From Lactobacillaceae bacterium (GTDB lineage: Bacteria; Bacillota; Bacilli; Lactobacillales; Lactobacillaceae), in NCBI GenBank assembly GCA_031289015.1, contig JAITQG010000003.1, positions 1-64,000 on the forward strand: a DNA stretch of 64,000 bases. The letters are read 5' to 3'. The position numbers and the translations under genes were made by a program. The notes under the pieces were generated by a model. That model was not told where the DNA came from, made no database searches, and worked only from the letters and a program-made list of their open reading frames with translations. The stretch's first letter is position 1. Every line of letters begins with the position of its first letter. Positions 9,092-18,899 of this stretch are shown here, one piece after another.

Positions 9092-9700
9092 ATGACAGAA
9101 AAACAATCAAGAAAACGCGGTGCCGAGCTGGAAACCGAAATTCTAATTTCAGCTATTCAACTGCTCGAAGAAATCGGCTATGACAATTTAACTTATGCTG
9201 CGATTGCCACACGTGCCCAAACGAGTCGCTCAGTCTTGTATCGGCGTTGGGATAGCATTATTGAGTTATTGCATGACGCCGTAACCCATCAAATCAAGCA
9301 AACCGGCAGCGGGAACTTTCTCGTTGACACGACGAATACTGGCAAGCTACGTGACGACATTTTATCAATCGTCTCGCATTTTTACCGGTCGGCAAGTACG
9401 GCTGGCGATGAATATATGAAGGCCACAATGTTAGAACTAGCCCGCCGTAATCCGTACATGCAACAGCTAGTCGGGCGTGCTCAAACTGCTAACAATAATG
9501 TAATGAACACAATTTACCTACGCGCCTTAGAACGTGGTGAAATTACGCAAGTGCCCAATGAATCAATCCGCACGTTGCCATTTGAATTACTTCGTTATCG
9601 CATGTTTGTAGTAAGTAATTTAAGTGAAATTGCCCCAACCGAAATAGAAGCCCTGATCGATGACATCGTGATGCCTGCTGTGAAAGCAGCCCAAAAATAA
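9092..9700 (+). CDS. TetR/AcrR-family regulator
   Basis: N-terminal HTH LLEEIGYDNLTYAAIATRAQTSRSVLYRRW. Confidence 0.92.
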   Translation: MTEKQSRKRGAELETEILISAIQLLEEIGYDNLTYAAIATRAQTSRSVLYRRWDSIIELLHDAVTHQIKQTGSGNFLVDTTNTGKLRDDILSIVSHFYRSASTAGDEYMKATMLELARRNPYMQQLVGRAQTANNNVMNTIYLRALERGEITQVPNESIRTLPFELLRYRMFVVSNLSEIAPTEIEALIDDIVMPAVKAAQK

Positions 9701-9732
9701 AGAGTCCCTGCAAGGGGACTCTTTATTTTGAC
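9697..9732 (+). terminator. Rho-independent terminator
   Basis: AATAAAGAGTCCCTGCAAGGGGACTCTTTATTTTG. Confidence 0.85.
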
Positions 9733-9749
9733 CATGTTTACGTCATATT

Positions 9750-10973
9750 CTAATTACGTAACTTAATTCTTTTTACACTTAACAAAGCAAAGGTGGACAT
9801 TAGAACAACTAATGCTCCATAACTAAGCAAAATGATCGTAATATTTTTGTCGCCGACAAGACTGACAAACAAAGTCGTTAATGCAATGCCGGTGGGATAG
9901 ATGGAAGCTGAAATTGAACCAACAAATGTTAACAAAAAACCTCGATTTACTTGATTAAACACGTCTTGATAAAAAGTAGCTTTATATACCAAGGCTGGCG
10001 AAGCAACAAGGCCAATCAGGATAAATAATGTGGCTGAAAAAATAACATCTTGGGATAATCCGATCAGCATGAAAAGAAAACCATGCCCCATAATTGAAAA
10101 TATCACATAGTGTACTAACGATACTTTTTTAGAAAACCTGCCAACCAGTAATGAACCTAATATAATCCCAACTGAAGTCATCGCTTCTAATAAGCCATAA
10201 ATTTCTGCATTATCACAGAAAATGTTGTGAACGATGATTGGCATCAAGACAGCAATGCCTGCCCATAAAAACATATTCCACATAAAATCCATCAGTAACA
10301 CCACGATTGTGTCTTTATCGCGCCAAATAACCTTTAATGTTGATAAACCGGTCATTGCTTGTCTAACATTAGTTTGGTTAGCATTGGTTAACTCGGTTAA
10401 TTTAAGCATTTTCAGCGCAACCGCTACACACAAATATAGTCCTGCAACAATTACATAGATTTTAACTCCATAGCCAATTGCCAATACTAACCCAGTTACC
10501 AACGATCCCATAATGTACGCTGTATCAAATGCAATGGTAACTAACGCATTAGCCACAATTCGCTGCGAACTACTAAAGATTTCCTGAATAACCATTGCAT
10601 CCCCACCACGTACAAGCGGAATCATTGCGCCGCTAAGTATAAGCAATAATAAAAACAAACCTAAATCAGCTAAATTGTTTAATGGTGTAATTATTAACAA
10701 CAAAAAGACTGCACTACGTACCAAGTTTGCAATAATCATCAGCCTGATTTTGTTAAACCGATCCAAAAGCCCACCAATAAACGGTCCTATAATAAACCCT
10801 GGAAACTGCATGGCTGCAATAACTAATGCAATTATCCAAGCAGACTTAAAATGATGATACGCAACCCAAACCAAGGATAGATTAGCAATACTGGACGCCA
10901 AATTGGTAATTATGATACTTAAAAATAACCAACCAAATTTTTTGTTTTTTAGAACCGGCAAATATTGGTTCAT
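9750..10973 (-). CDS. MFS transporter
   Basis: 407 aa, 12-TM pattern, GGLLDRFNKIRLM loop; ATGA overlap with upstream CDS. Confidence 0.85.
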   Translation of the reverse strand: MNQYLPVLKNKKFGWLFLSIIITNLASSIANLSLVWVAYHHFKSAWIIALVIAAMQFPGFIIGPFIGGLLDRFNKIRLMIIANLVRSAVFLLLIITPLNNLADLGLFLLLLILSGAMIPLVRGGDAMVIQEIFSSSQRIVANALVTIAFDTAYIMGSLVTGLVLAIGYGVKIYVIVAGLYLCVAVALKMLKLTELTNANQTNVRQAMTGLSTLKVIWRDKDTIVVLLMDFMWNMFLWAGIAVLMPIIVHNIFCDNAEIYGLLEAMTSVGIILGSLLVGRFSKKVSLVHYVIFSIMGHGFLFMLIGLSQDVIFSATLFILIGLVASPALVYKATFYQDVFNQVNRGFLLTFVGSISASIYPTGIALTTLFVSLVGDKNITIILLSYGALVVLMSTFALLSVKRIKLRN

Positions 10974-11977
10974 GCTCCAATTTTGCGCTGTTCATTTATA
11001 TTTAGGTTTGTTGAGAACTGTGTCATGGTATATTCAGTTTCAAAGATGTTGACACTACATGCTCCCAATCCAGTCGGCAAGTTACCAATTCGTTCTAGTT
11101 TATTAATATCAATAACTGTTAATTTGTCATCAAAATATGGTGACAGCGGTGTAGAAAATGTTCTTGTAAAATCAGAAATTAATAGGTGATTAGTATCAGG
11201 ATCAATTTGCATCCCTCGTGGAGTTCCACCAACTGGAATTCGTTTAAATTCTTTACGGGTTTCTCTATCAATAACACTCACTGCATTCGCCGCTTCAGAT
11301 GACACAAATAAGAATTTACCTGTTAAATCAGAAATTACCGCCCGTGGACCAGCGCCTACAATAATATTATCTACAACCCTTTGAGTTTTTAAATCAATTA
11401 CCGAAACACTCGAATTGAAAGTATTGGCCGTAAAAATGATGTTTTCGAATTTATCGATATACGCATGGTAAGGTTTTGCATCCTTAGATAACTCAATCTC
11501 ATTAAGTACCTGTGAATCCGTAATGTTTTCATAGTTAATCTCAATAAGTGAAATTGAGTCACTTCCAAAATTCGGTACACAAACTAGCCTTCCATCCAAA
11601 CTAATAGATAATTGTCGTGGATTTCGACCGACCAAAATGGTCTTAACAACTTGCTGATTTTCTAGATCAACAATTGACAATGAACCAGACCCTGAGTTTG
11701 ATACAAATAAATAATTGAAGTCAGGTGAAATATCAACGCCCCTTGGTGCCAAACCAACAGCAATCCTTCTCGTTTCTGTGTTGTGAACCAAGTCAATAAC
11801 AGAAATGGTCTCCCCTGCAGTATTAGACACATACCCAAGATTTCGCTTTTTATCAATCGCCATAGCCCCACGAGGACTATCTCCAATCCCTATTCGCCCC
11901 AACTCTTTTTCAGTCAACAAGTCCACTACTGAAATATCATTAGAATCAGTGTTTGTCACATAAGCTACTTTCGTCAT
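10970..11977 (-). CDS. YVTN/YncE-type beta-propeller protein, no signal peptide
   Basis: Repeats VAYVTNTDSNDISVVDLLTEKELGRIGIGDSPRGAMAID etc.; ATG at 11977 with GGGGG RBS. Confidence 0.87.
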   Translation of the reverse strand: MTKVAYVTNTDSNDISVVDLLTEKELGRIGIGDSPRGAMAIDKKRNLGYVSNTAGETISVIDLVHNTETRRIAVGLAPRGVDISPDFNYLFVSNSGSGSLSIVDLENQQVVKTILVGRNPRQLSISLDGRLVCVPNFGSDSISLIEINYENITDSQVLNEIELSKDAKPYHAYIDKFENIIFTANTFNSSVSVIDLKTQRVVDNIIVGAGPRAVISDLTGKFLFVSSEAANAVSVIDRETRKEFKRIPVGGTPRGMQIDPDTNHLLISDFTRTFSTPLSPYFDDKLTVIDINKLERIGNLPTGLGACSVNIFETEYTMTQFSTNLNINEQRKIGA

Positions 11978-12127
11978 TGTAAATCCCCCTATTAAATCAT
12001 GACTAATCCGCACACCAATTTTGAAAACAATAACTGTCCTCGTGATTAGATTATAATAATCTACAAACTAAAGCAAATTACAATTTAATTAGATTTAACA
12101 TGAATATATCATTATGCAATATGTCAT

Positions 12128-12165
12128 TTTTTATGAAAAAAAATCACACTCGATTTGAATGTGAT
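12128..12165 (-). terminator. Rho-independent terminator
   Basis: Minus strand CATCACATTCAAATCGAGTGTGATTTTTTTT. Confidence 0.75.
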
Positions 12166-12184
12166 GCTAGAAAAGTAAAAATTA

Positions 12185-12361
12185 TTACTGTTGATACTCA
12201 TCAATCTCTGGAATCTTGTTTGACTCTTTAAGATAGACAATATATGTCACAACAACATACGTGCCAATTACAAGACACTGTTGTAAAAAGCTGTGCGCTG
12301 CAATCATCGTTATGAGGAAAATGAATCCCGGCCCATATGGTTTGATAAAATTATTGTACAT
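12185..12361 (-). CDS. Small hydrophobic membrane protein (58 aa)
   Basis: MYNNFIKPYGPGFIFLITMIAAHSFLQQCLVIGTYVVVTYIVYLKESNKIPEIDEYQQ; GAGGTGG RBS; downstream terminator. Confidence 0.6.
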   Translation of the reverse strand: MYNNFIKPYGPGFIFLITMIAAHSFLQQCLVIGTYVVVTYIVYLKESNKIPEIDEYQQ

Positions 12362-12514
12362 CTCTGCCACCTCGCGTTAAATAAATTGATAAAGCACACA
12401 TGTTGATCTCGTTTTTGATTTTATAGAAACACTATAACACCTACTTTCAAAATTGTCCTAAATAAACTATTATTCTTATTTTAGCATTAGTTTATCATGA
12501 GAAGCCGAAGTTCA

Positions 12515-12560
12515 AAAAATAAAAGCACTGCATTCCAAATTGAATGCGGTGCTTTATTTG
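12515..12560 (-). terminator. Terminator of gpmA
   Basis: AAAGCACCGCATTCAATTTGGAATGCAGTGCTTTTATTTTTT (minus). Confidence 0.8.
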
Positions 12561-12574
12561 ATGACTAATTTAAA

Positions 12575-13288
12575 TTAATCAGCCAAGATATCCTTTGAAA
12601 CAACCTTCAATTCGGCGTCCAAATCATATACCCAAGGTTGTCCGTTGGCGATTTCAACATTCAAAATATCATCATCTGAGATATTTTCAATGTGCTTTAC
12701 CAACGCACGCAATGAGTTACCGTGGGCAGCGATGACAACGTTCTTGCCTGCCTTCAAATCCTTTGAGATCTTTTCATCCCAGAAAGGCAATACACGTTCC
12801 AAAGTAACCTTCAAGTTTTCACCCAATGGCAATTCAGCAGCTGGCACGTCATGGTAACGACGGTCGATGGCTGGATAAGTCACACCATTAACAGTTACTT
12901 CTGGTTCTGAACTTTCCAACATTGGTGGCAAAACATCGTATGAACGACGCCAGATGTGCACTTGATCAGCACCCCACTTTTCAGCTGCTTCAGCCTTGTT
13001 TTGACCTTGCAAAGCGCCGTAATGACGTTCGTTCAAACGCCATGACTTTTCTTCAGGTACCCACAATTGACCAGCTTCTTCCAAAGCATAGTGCAAAGTC
13101 GTGATGGCACGCGTCAAAACTGATGTATAAGCTTGATCAAATTCGAAACCAGCCGCAGCCAACTTCTTACCAGCGTTACGAGCTTGCTCGACCCCAGTTT
13201 CTGACAGCTTAGTGTCAACCCAACCATTAAACAAATTCAATGCGTTCCATTCTGATTGTCCGTGACGGATCAAAACCAACTTAGCCAT
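12575..13288 (-). CDS. gpmA: 2,3-bisphosphoglycerate-dependent phosphoglycerate mutase
   Basis: [36 protein letters not shown]. Confidence 0.97.
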   Translation of the reverse strand: MAKLVLIRHGQSEWNALNLFNGWVDTKLSETGVEQARNAGKKLAAAGFEFDQAYTSVLTRAITTLHYALEEAGQLWVPEEKSWRLNERHYGALQGQNKAEAAEKWGADQVHIWRRSYDVLPPMLESSEPEVTVNGVTYPAIDRRYHDVPAAELPLGENLKVTLERVLPFWDEKISKDLKAGKNVVIAAHGNSLRALVKHIENISDDDILNVEIANGQPWVYDLDAELKVVSKDILAD

Positions 13289-13368
13289 TGGATAATTACC
13301 TCTTTTTTATAATTTTTTACTTAATCATTGTACCAAATTTAGCCTATCAATAACAGTTAGAATCATTA

Positions 13369-14376
13369 TTAATGCTTAATTTTGCCGTTTTCAATCACCA
13401 GTCCTGATGAATGCAAAACCGTCGCCCGGTCAGGATAAATCCGTCCCATGATGCTATTAATCGCGGTTGGTGCCTCACCAAAGCCGGTTGCGATTAATTC
13501 AGCCTTACCAGGATAACCGGCCACATCACCAATCGCAAACACCCCAGGTACCGACGTCTCCATGGTTTGGTCAACCACAAATTTTTGTCGCTCGACAGTC
13601 GGTTGAATGTCCCAACCAGCCACAATTTTATTTTCTGACAAAAAGCCATAATTAACCATAATGTCATCAACGATAATGTCCTGCTTCTCATCAGAACGCA
13701 CCAAGGCGAGGGTAACCTTGAGTGTCTCGTCATGTTGCAATTCGATGTTCTCAATCGTATATGGCGTTTGCAAAACAACATCTGATGCTGCCAATTCTGT
13801 AACCGCCCGCTCCATCGCCCGGAAATTTTCCCGCCGGTGTGTCAGATGGACTTCACTAGCAACCGTTGCCAACAAAGTCGCCATATCAACCGCCGAATCA
13901 CCACCACCAGCTACCAATACGCGCCGATCAGTAAAATCAGCTACGTCATTTAAGAAATAGTGAATATGCGGCGTGTCATTTTCAATCTCTGCTGGTAGGC
14001 GCCGCGGTTCAAATGCCCCTTTACCAGTGGCCACCAAGACTGCCTTGGCTTGCCAAGTACCATGATTGGTTTGCACTTCAAAGCCATCCGCATTTGCAAT
14101 GACATCCAAGACCGTGGTATTTAACTTAACCTCAGGCTGAAATTGATTCATTTGCATTTCTAAATTAGCGATCAATTCACGCCCATTCGTGCCCACGAAG
14201 CCAGCGATATCCAAAATTTGCTTTTGCGGATATAGGTTAGCAACTTGGCCACCCACACTCGCCAAACTTTCAATAACCGTCACATCAAGCTCACGAAGCC
14301 CCGCATAAAAAGCCGCAAACATCCCCACGGGACCCGCACCGACGATGATAATATCTGTTTGTTGTACTTCACTCAT
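13369..14376 (-). CDS. Ferredoxin-NADP+ reductase, thioredoxin-reductase-like
   Basis: GAGPVGMFAAFYAG, VAGGGDSAVD, AIGDVAGYPGKAELIATGFGEAPTAIN. Confidence 0.92.
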   Translation of the reverse strand: MSEVQQTDIIIVGAGPVGMFAAFYAGLRELDVTVIESLASVGGQVANLYPQKQILDIAGFVGTNGRELIANLEMQMNQFQPEVKLNTTVLDVIANADGFEVQTNHGTWQAKAVLVATGKGAFEPRRLPAEIENDTPHIHYFLNDVADFTDRRVLVAGGGDSAVDMATLLATVASEVHLTHRRENFRAMERAVTELAASDVVLQTPYTIENIELQHDETLKVTLALVRSDEKQDIIVDDIMVNYGFLSENKIVAGWDIQPTVERQKFVVDQTMETSVPGVFAIGDVAGYPGKAELIATGFGEAPTAINSIMGRIYPDRATVLHSSGLVIENGKIKH

Positions 14377-14522
14377 GTTTAATCACCTGATTTAGTTTGT
14401 AATTATTTGCTATTAGTTATTATAGTCAATTATACCAGTGGGCGTGGAATTAAAAGGAATTTAACGTTAAATTGCCAATAAAAAAGCCACCCCAAAGGAT
14501 AGCTTTTCGACTTAGTTAAAGT

Positions 14523-15398
14523 TTAACGGTCATACAATGTTTTGAAATCAGACAAATCCAACTCACCCAAACTTGCTCGTGGCATGATCGTAACCGTTTG
14601 TTGATCTTCAGGCAAGGTCTTCTTAAACGCATCAGCCAAAACTGGGAACAAATCATCAAAGGCAGCTTCATTTGGACCTTCAACCAACAAGAAGAAATTG
14701 TTGATATTTTGCTCTTCGTTTGACAACCACAACAACCACATCTTAGTGATATCACCAGGGTGATCATCAGCCACACCCATCAATTCATATTGAAGGGCCA
14801 CAGGAACGTCTTGGGGTTGTGAGATTTCCATTTCAGATTCGCCATCCACTTCGACTTGCTCAGTGGCATTGCTACCTGGTTGAGCAGCCGCTTCCAATTC
14901 AGCCTTCGCCGCTTGGATAATCGCGTGGGTAACTTCCTTCCCATCGGCCAATTGTGCTACCTTATCCACCAACATCAAATTAAAGCGGGTCAATTCCATC
15001 CCTGTATATGGGTTAAGGAATAGGGCACTCAAATTGGTGTCTTCTTTAAACATTTGGACAAAATGCATCAACGGAATTGGCCACAAATGCGTTTGTTCAG
15101 GATCAGGGAATTCGATTTCATCAAGCTTACCCATATCCGTAAAGACAGGGAAGACTGGCAATTTTGTCTCGGTATTTTCCCAAGTCAAAATCTTCATCTC
15201 AGTATCTTCAGGGATTTGAACCATGCCATCTTCAGTGATTTCAGGTTCGCCATCCAAGAGGACTGGTACCAAAAATGTTGCTTTGATCAGTGCATTTACA
15301 AAATTAGTTTCAGTTGTTGGCGTTTCTTCTTCGCGCAAGGCAGCCAAAGCATCTAGTAAGCCGTCGTTGTTAAATTCCACTTCTTGTTCTTCTGCCAT
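14523..15398 (-). CDS. SseB family protein
   Basis: SseB-like N-terminal pattern, FPVFTDMGKLDEIE and C-terminal domain; paralog at 16788-17564. Confidence 0.7.
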   Translation of the reverse strand: MAEEQEVEFNNDGLLDALAALREEETPTTETNFVNALIKATFLVPVLLDGEPEITEDGMVQIPEDTEMKILTWENTETKLPVFPVFTDMGKLDEIEFPDPEQTHLWPIPLMHFVQMFKEDTNLSALFLNPYTGMELTRFNLMLVDKVAQLADGKEVTHAIIQAAKAELEAAAQPGSNATEQVEVDGESEMEISQPQDVPVALQYELMGVADDHPGDITKMWLLWLSNEEQNINNFFLLVEGPNEAAFDDLFPVLADAFKKTLPEDQQTVTIMPRASLGELDLSDFKTLYDR

Positions 15399-15560
15399 TA
15401 TTAAATCTCATTTCTAAATTTGTCAGGTTAGTTTCATTAATACTCTTAGTTTACCTGAAATGCCGACAACAAAAAAGTACTAGGCCAAAATTAAAATAGT
15501 TATCGCGTGAGTCGCCTTGCTAGATTAGTTATAATAAGCAAAAAAGGATGGTAGCACCTG

Positions 15561-16028
15561 ATGAATAAATTCATGCGTTTAGCCGATTTAGAAGCTCAAA
15601 TGAACCTGCAAGAAAAAGCGGGCGGTCCGTTTGGATCGGTGATTGTCAATAAAGCTGGTGAAGTTGTTGGCAAGGGGCATAATCATGTGCTGGCCAACAA
15701 TGACCCAACTGCCCATGGTGAAGTGATGGCGATTCGGGATGCTGGGGCTAATTTAGGTACTTTTGACTTGAGCGGTTGCACTTTATACACCAATGCTTAT
15801 CCATGTCCGATGTGTTATGGCGCCATTATTTGGGCTAATTTAGATGCGATTTATTATGGTAATGACTTGGCGGATGCAGCGATGATTGGTTTTCGTGATC
15901 AGCCGATTTATGACTTTTTTCACGGTAAGGCGACTGATATGAAGGTGCCAACGCTTAGTCAGTTAGATCATGCCGAAACCATCAAAACCTTTGAGGCGTA
16001 TTTGGCTGGGCAGCATGATCATTATTAA
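15561..16028 (+). CDS. Nucleoside/guanine deaminase (CDA fold)
   Basis: HGEVMAI and PCPMCYGAIIWA zinc motifs. Confidence 0.9.
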   Translation: MNKFMRLADLEAQMNLQEKAGGPFGSVIVNKAGEVVGKGHNHVLANNDPTAHGEVMAIRDAGANLGTFDLSGCTLYTNAYPCPMCYGAIIWANLDAIYYGNDLADAAMIGFRDQPIYDFFHGKATDMKVPTLSQLDHAETIKTFEAYLAGQHDHY

Positions 16029-16044
16029 ATTATTGGTTTGACTT

Positions 16045-16355
16045 GGTTTTGTGTGCCTTTCAGGCACAAGGGATTTTGGTTTGGTGGGGGAAGTGACTCC
16101 GCTTTGCTGGGGTTGAAGTGGGCAAGCTCGTGTGTCTCGACACACGGGCGCATATCGAAACAGCCTTTGAAAGATTGGAAGTTTCGATAAACGAATCGAT
16201 ACGGCCAAAATTTTAAGGCCCAAGAGCGTGGGCCTCAAAATTGGTCTTAATCGTTTCGCTACCTCGCTTGACCCACTACAACCCCAGCAAAGCTCCGTCA
16301 CTTCCCCCACCAAACCAAAATCCCACCCTCCACTTCGTTCCGGGACTTAAAACTG
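16045..16355 (-). repeat. Structured intergenic element, copy E (type II apical module)
   Basis: 3' hairpin TGTGCCT-TTC-AGGCACA (16052-16068); arms ggaagtgaCGGAGctttgctggggttg..caaccccagcaaagCGGAGtcacttcc (minus); apical ggcccaagagcgtgggcc. Confidence 0.85.
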
Positions 16356-16412
16356 CTGCTATACATGTTTCTCAATGGTTGAAAATCAAACCAGACAGAA
16401 CTGCTACGAAAG

Positions 16413-16740
16413 CTGAAGTTCTTGTAACCAGAAGGAGCTAAAGCGACTGGCGGTTGGGATTTAGTTTGGTTGGGCCTGGGGCGGAGCATTGTTGCTATAG
16501 TGGTGGATTAAGCAAGGTAGGAGCACCAACGCGGTCTTAGGGAGTTGGTTTCGCGTTTACGCGGAGCCGAATCCCTTAGACTAGTGGGACTCTTTATCGA
16601 AACACCCAATCTTTCAAAGGTGGTTTCGATATGCGCCCGTGTGTCGAGACACACGAGCTTGCCCACCTCTATAGCAACAATGCGGAGCCCCAGGCCCAAC
16701 CAAACTAAATCCCGCGCCACGCAAGGGGCGCCAAAAACAA
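16413..16740 (+). repeat. Structured intergenic element, copy D (type I), head-to-head with copy E
   Basis: Leader AACCAGAAGGAGCTAAAGCGACTGGCGGTT; arms ggggCGGAGCattgttgctatag..ctatagcaacaatgCGGAGCccc; 3' hairpin GCGCC..GGCGC. Confidence 0.87.
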
Positions 16741-16747
16741 ACGATAA

Positions 16748-16784
16748 AGAAACCCGACCTCGTAAAATAACGAGACCGGGTTTT
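16748..16784. terminator. Bidirectional hairpin terminator
   Basis: aaacccgacctcgtaaaataacgagaccgggttttt. Confidence 0.8.
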
Positions 16785-16787
16785 TAA

Positions 16788-17564
16788 TTAGTTATTATAA
16801 ATCGGCGCAAATTCTGCAATCCGGGGATATCCAACCTGCCCCACCGTCATTACATTTGAAAAATCAGGTGCCACCCCACTAACTTGCGCATAAGCAAAGA
16901 ATTCAGCATTAGCCGCTTCATTGTCAGCATCCAATACATACACCAAACTCCGCTCAGCCCCACGCACCAAATCAACCGCCCAAACCGTTTTAATCGCTGG
17001 CAAATTATTTGGCAAATCTCGCGCCAACAAAGCCTTAAATTCAGCTTGCTCAGTCAACGTGTCTTCCAAATGAATCGATGCTTCTGAATTCATTTGAATA
17101 ACCATATCAGTGATATATTGCAGATTAGTCTTATCAAGTACCACGTTATCACCCAATGGATTAACCACAATCCCCTCGATTTGATCGTTTGGTAGGGTTA
17201 AAGCGCTAAATTGGTCGTATGACAATAATGATGTGACCAGCCCTTGTGCTTGTGAAGTGGCTGCCCACTTGTCATATTCTGCCTGGTTGGTGAAAGCTGG
17301 GAAAAACAACTTGCCAGTCCCATTTTTGATGACTTGATATTGAACTTCTACATTCTCAGCATACTCAATCGATTGTGATCCGTCTGCTTCAGCTTGCCAT
17401 GCTGCCCCAATCACTTGCACCGGTGCATATAATTTTGAGACAGCGAGCATATGAATAAAGTCATGCTCGGTATCTGGATTACTGTCTGCCATAAAAGTTG
17501 TTAAAGTCGTATCTAAATCTGCGTTATCGACTGGTTCATTAAAGTAAATGCGAATTGCGTCCAT
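16788..17564 (-). CDS. SseB-like family protein (paralog of 14523-15398)
   Basis: Similar layout to the neighbour (TEHDFIHMLAVSKLYAPVQVIG vs TETNFVNALIKATFLVPVLLDG). Confidence 0.6.
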   Translation of the reverse strand: MDAIRIYFNEPVDNADLDTTLTTFMADSNPDTEHDFIHMLAVSKLYAPVQVIGAAWQAEADGSQSIEYAENVEVQYQVIKNGTGKLFFPAFTNQAEYDKWAATSQAQGLVTSLLSYDQFSALTLPNDQIEGIVVNPLGDNVVLDKTNLQYITDMVIQMNSEASIHLEDTLTEQAEFKALLARDLPNNLPAIKTVWAVDLVRGAERSLVYVLDADNEAANAEFFAYAQVSGVAPDFSNVMTVGQVGYPRIAEFAPIYNN

Positions 17565-17684
17565 GGTTATTCCCCTTTAGAATTTACAAAAAGTATACCA
17601 ATTTTTAGGTTGATTACCGTATAAAAAGGGAAGCCAAAACAAAAAGAGCACCCCAAGAGTACTCTTTTTAGCAAATGGCGCGCT

Positions 17685-18017
17685 TTAAGCGTTCCACTTG
17701 TCTGACCAATGATGAATTGATGACATCATATCGCGCATTGATTCTCCGCGATCCGTCAAAGCATATTCAATCAATGATGAATCCTTGTACGTACGACGTT
17801 CAACGATGCCCTCTGACTCAAGCTCCTTCAAACGTTCAACCAAAACACGATCTGAACACTTAGTAACAGCTGTTGCCAAGTCCTTAAAACGCCGAGGTCC
17901 TTCGTTCAACAATACTTCGATAATCAAACCATTCCATTTGCGGCCCAATACATCAAACGTTGCCATGAATTTCTCACAGATTCGCCCAGTCGTCGTTTGT
18001 GTGTGTGACAATGACAT
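17685..18017 (-). CDS. HxlR-family winged-helix regulator
   Basis: LGRKWNGLIIEVLLNEGPRRFKDLATAVTKCSDRVLVERLKELESEGIVERR. Confidence 0.92.
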   Translation of the reverse strand: MSLSHTQTTTGRICEKFMATFDVLGRKWNGLIIEVLLNEGPRRFKDLATAVTKCSDRVLVERLKELESEGIVERRTYKDSSLIEYALTDRGESMRDMMSSIHHWSDKWNA

Positions 18018-18305
18018 AAAAGATATTCTCCTTATAAAGTTTTAACCAATTCCTTACTAAAACTCTTAACCAAATAGAACCATAATCTAAGGATACATCC
18101 AAAATGGATTTATCCGTCCATTTTTTCGAATCCGACACATTCTTTTTGGTCTTTCTCTCTCTTTTAATACTTACAATTATACACCGAATTCACCCGATGC
18201 TTATGAAAAGAATGTGGAGAAACAACCGTTTTGTCGTCCGAAAATTAGGATTTTATGAAGATTTAACATTAACCTATAAGCAGTATTTTATCGGCACTCG
18301 TTAAA

Positions 18306-18346
18306 ACACAAAAAAGGGTAAAATACTCCGCGTATTTTACCCTTTG
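18306..18346. terminator. Terminator hairpin
   Basis: aaaaaagggtaaaatactccgcgtattttaccctttgg. Confidence 0.75.
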
Positions 18347-18349
18347 GTG

Positions 18350-18856
18350 CTATTTTTGAAAATTTCCTAACAACACATTCTTACGTTGCTTGAGTACATT
18401 CCACTTTTGTTGAAGTGGAGTAAAGAATTCAGCAATTGCAAGATAATCATCCACCATATCCAACAACAGGCTTTCGCGATATTGCGGTAATGAAATCGTC
18501 GCCCCCCACATATGCTTAAGGATAATATCCTTTTCCATTGGTGATAACGGGGTTAACTTTTCAGCATTACGCAAAGCCACACGTGGATGGATGAATGCGT
18601 GAGACCCTAATTCAAACTTGGTTTCACGCCAATCATAGTAGAACATGTCATGCAGGATGCCAGCGCGCGCGACAGCAGTTGCATTCAAACCCAACCGGAG
18701 CGCCCAACGAAAGCTAGTGTATGACACTGCAATCGAATGCGTTAGCCGATCAGAATGATGATGTTGCGTATAATTAGCGAGCGCCTGTATCTTTTCACTT
18801 GCCAACAAATCTTCGACAATAGCCAGATACATTTGATCATCTTGCCACTTTTGCAT
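18350..18856 (-). CDS. HD-domain phosphohydrolase
   Basis: HHHSDRLTHSIAVSY..ILHDMFYYDW. Confidence 0.85.
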   Translation of the reverse strand: MQKWQDDQMYLAIVEDLLASEKIQALANYTQHHHSDRLTHSIAVSYTSFRWALRLGLNATAVARAGILHDMFYYDWRETKFELGSHAFIHPRVALRNAEKLTPLSPMEKDIILKHMWGATISLPQYRESLLLDMVDDYLAIAEFFTPLQQKWNVLKQRKNVLLGNFQK

Positions 18857-18899
18857 TCACTACCTCCATAGATAGTTACGAAATCTTAAATCATTCAGG

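Noticed and set aside
16045-16740. Insertion sequence or CRISPR array
   Set aside because: No transposase, target-site duplication or regular repeat-spacer pattern; the inverted structure is explained by the paired intergenic elements.
14523-17564. SseB paralogs flanking the deaminase as a new system
   Set aside because: Most simply an old gene duplication split by the deaminase gene and repeat pair; nothing in sequence supports a joint function.
18104-18304. 66-aa plus-strand ORF between hxlR and the HD gene
   Set aside because: Possible weak RBS (AAGGAT), but no homology I can recognise; left out as a feature, would need Ribo-seq.
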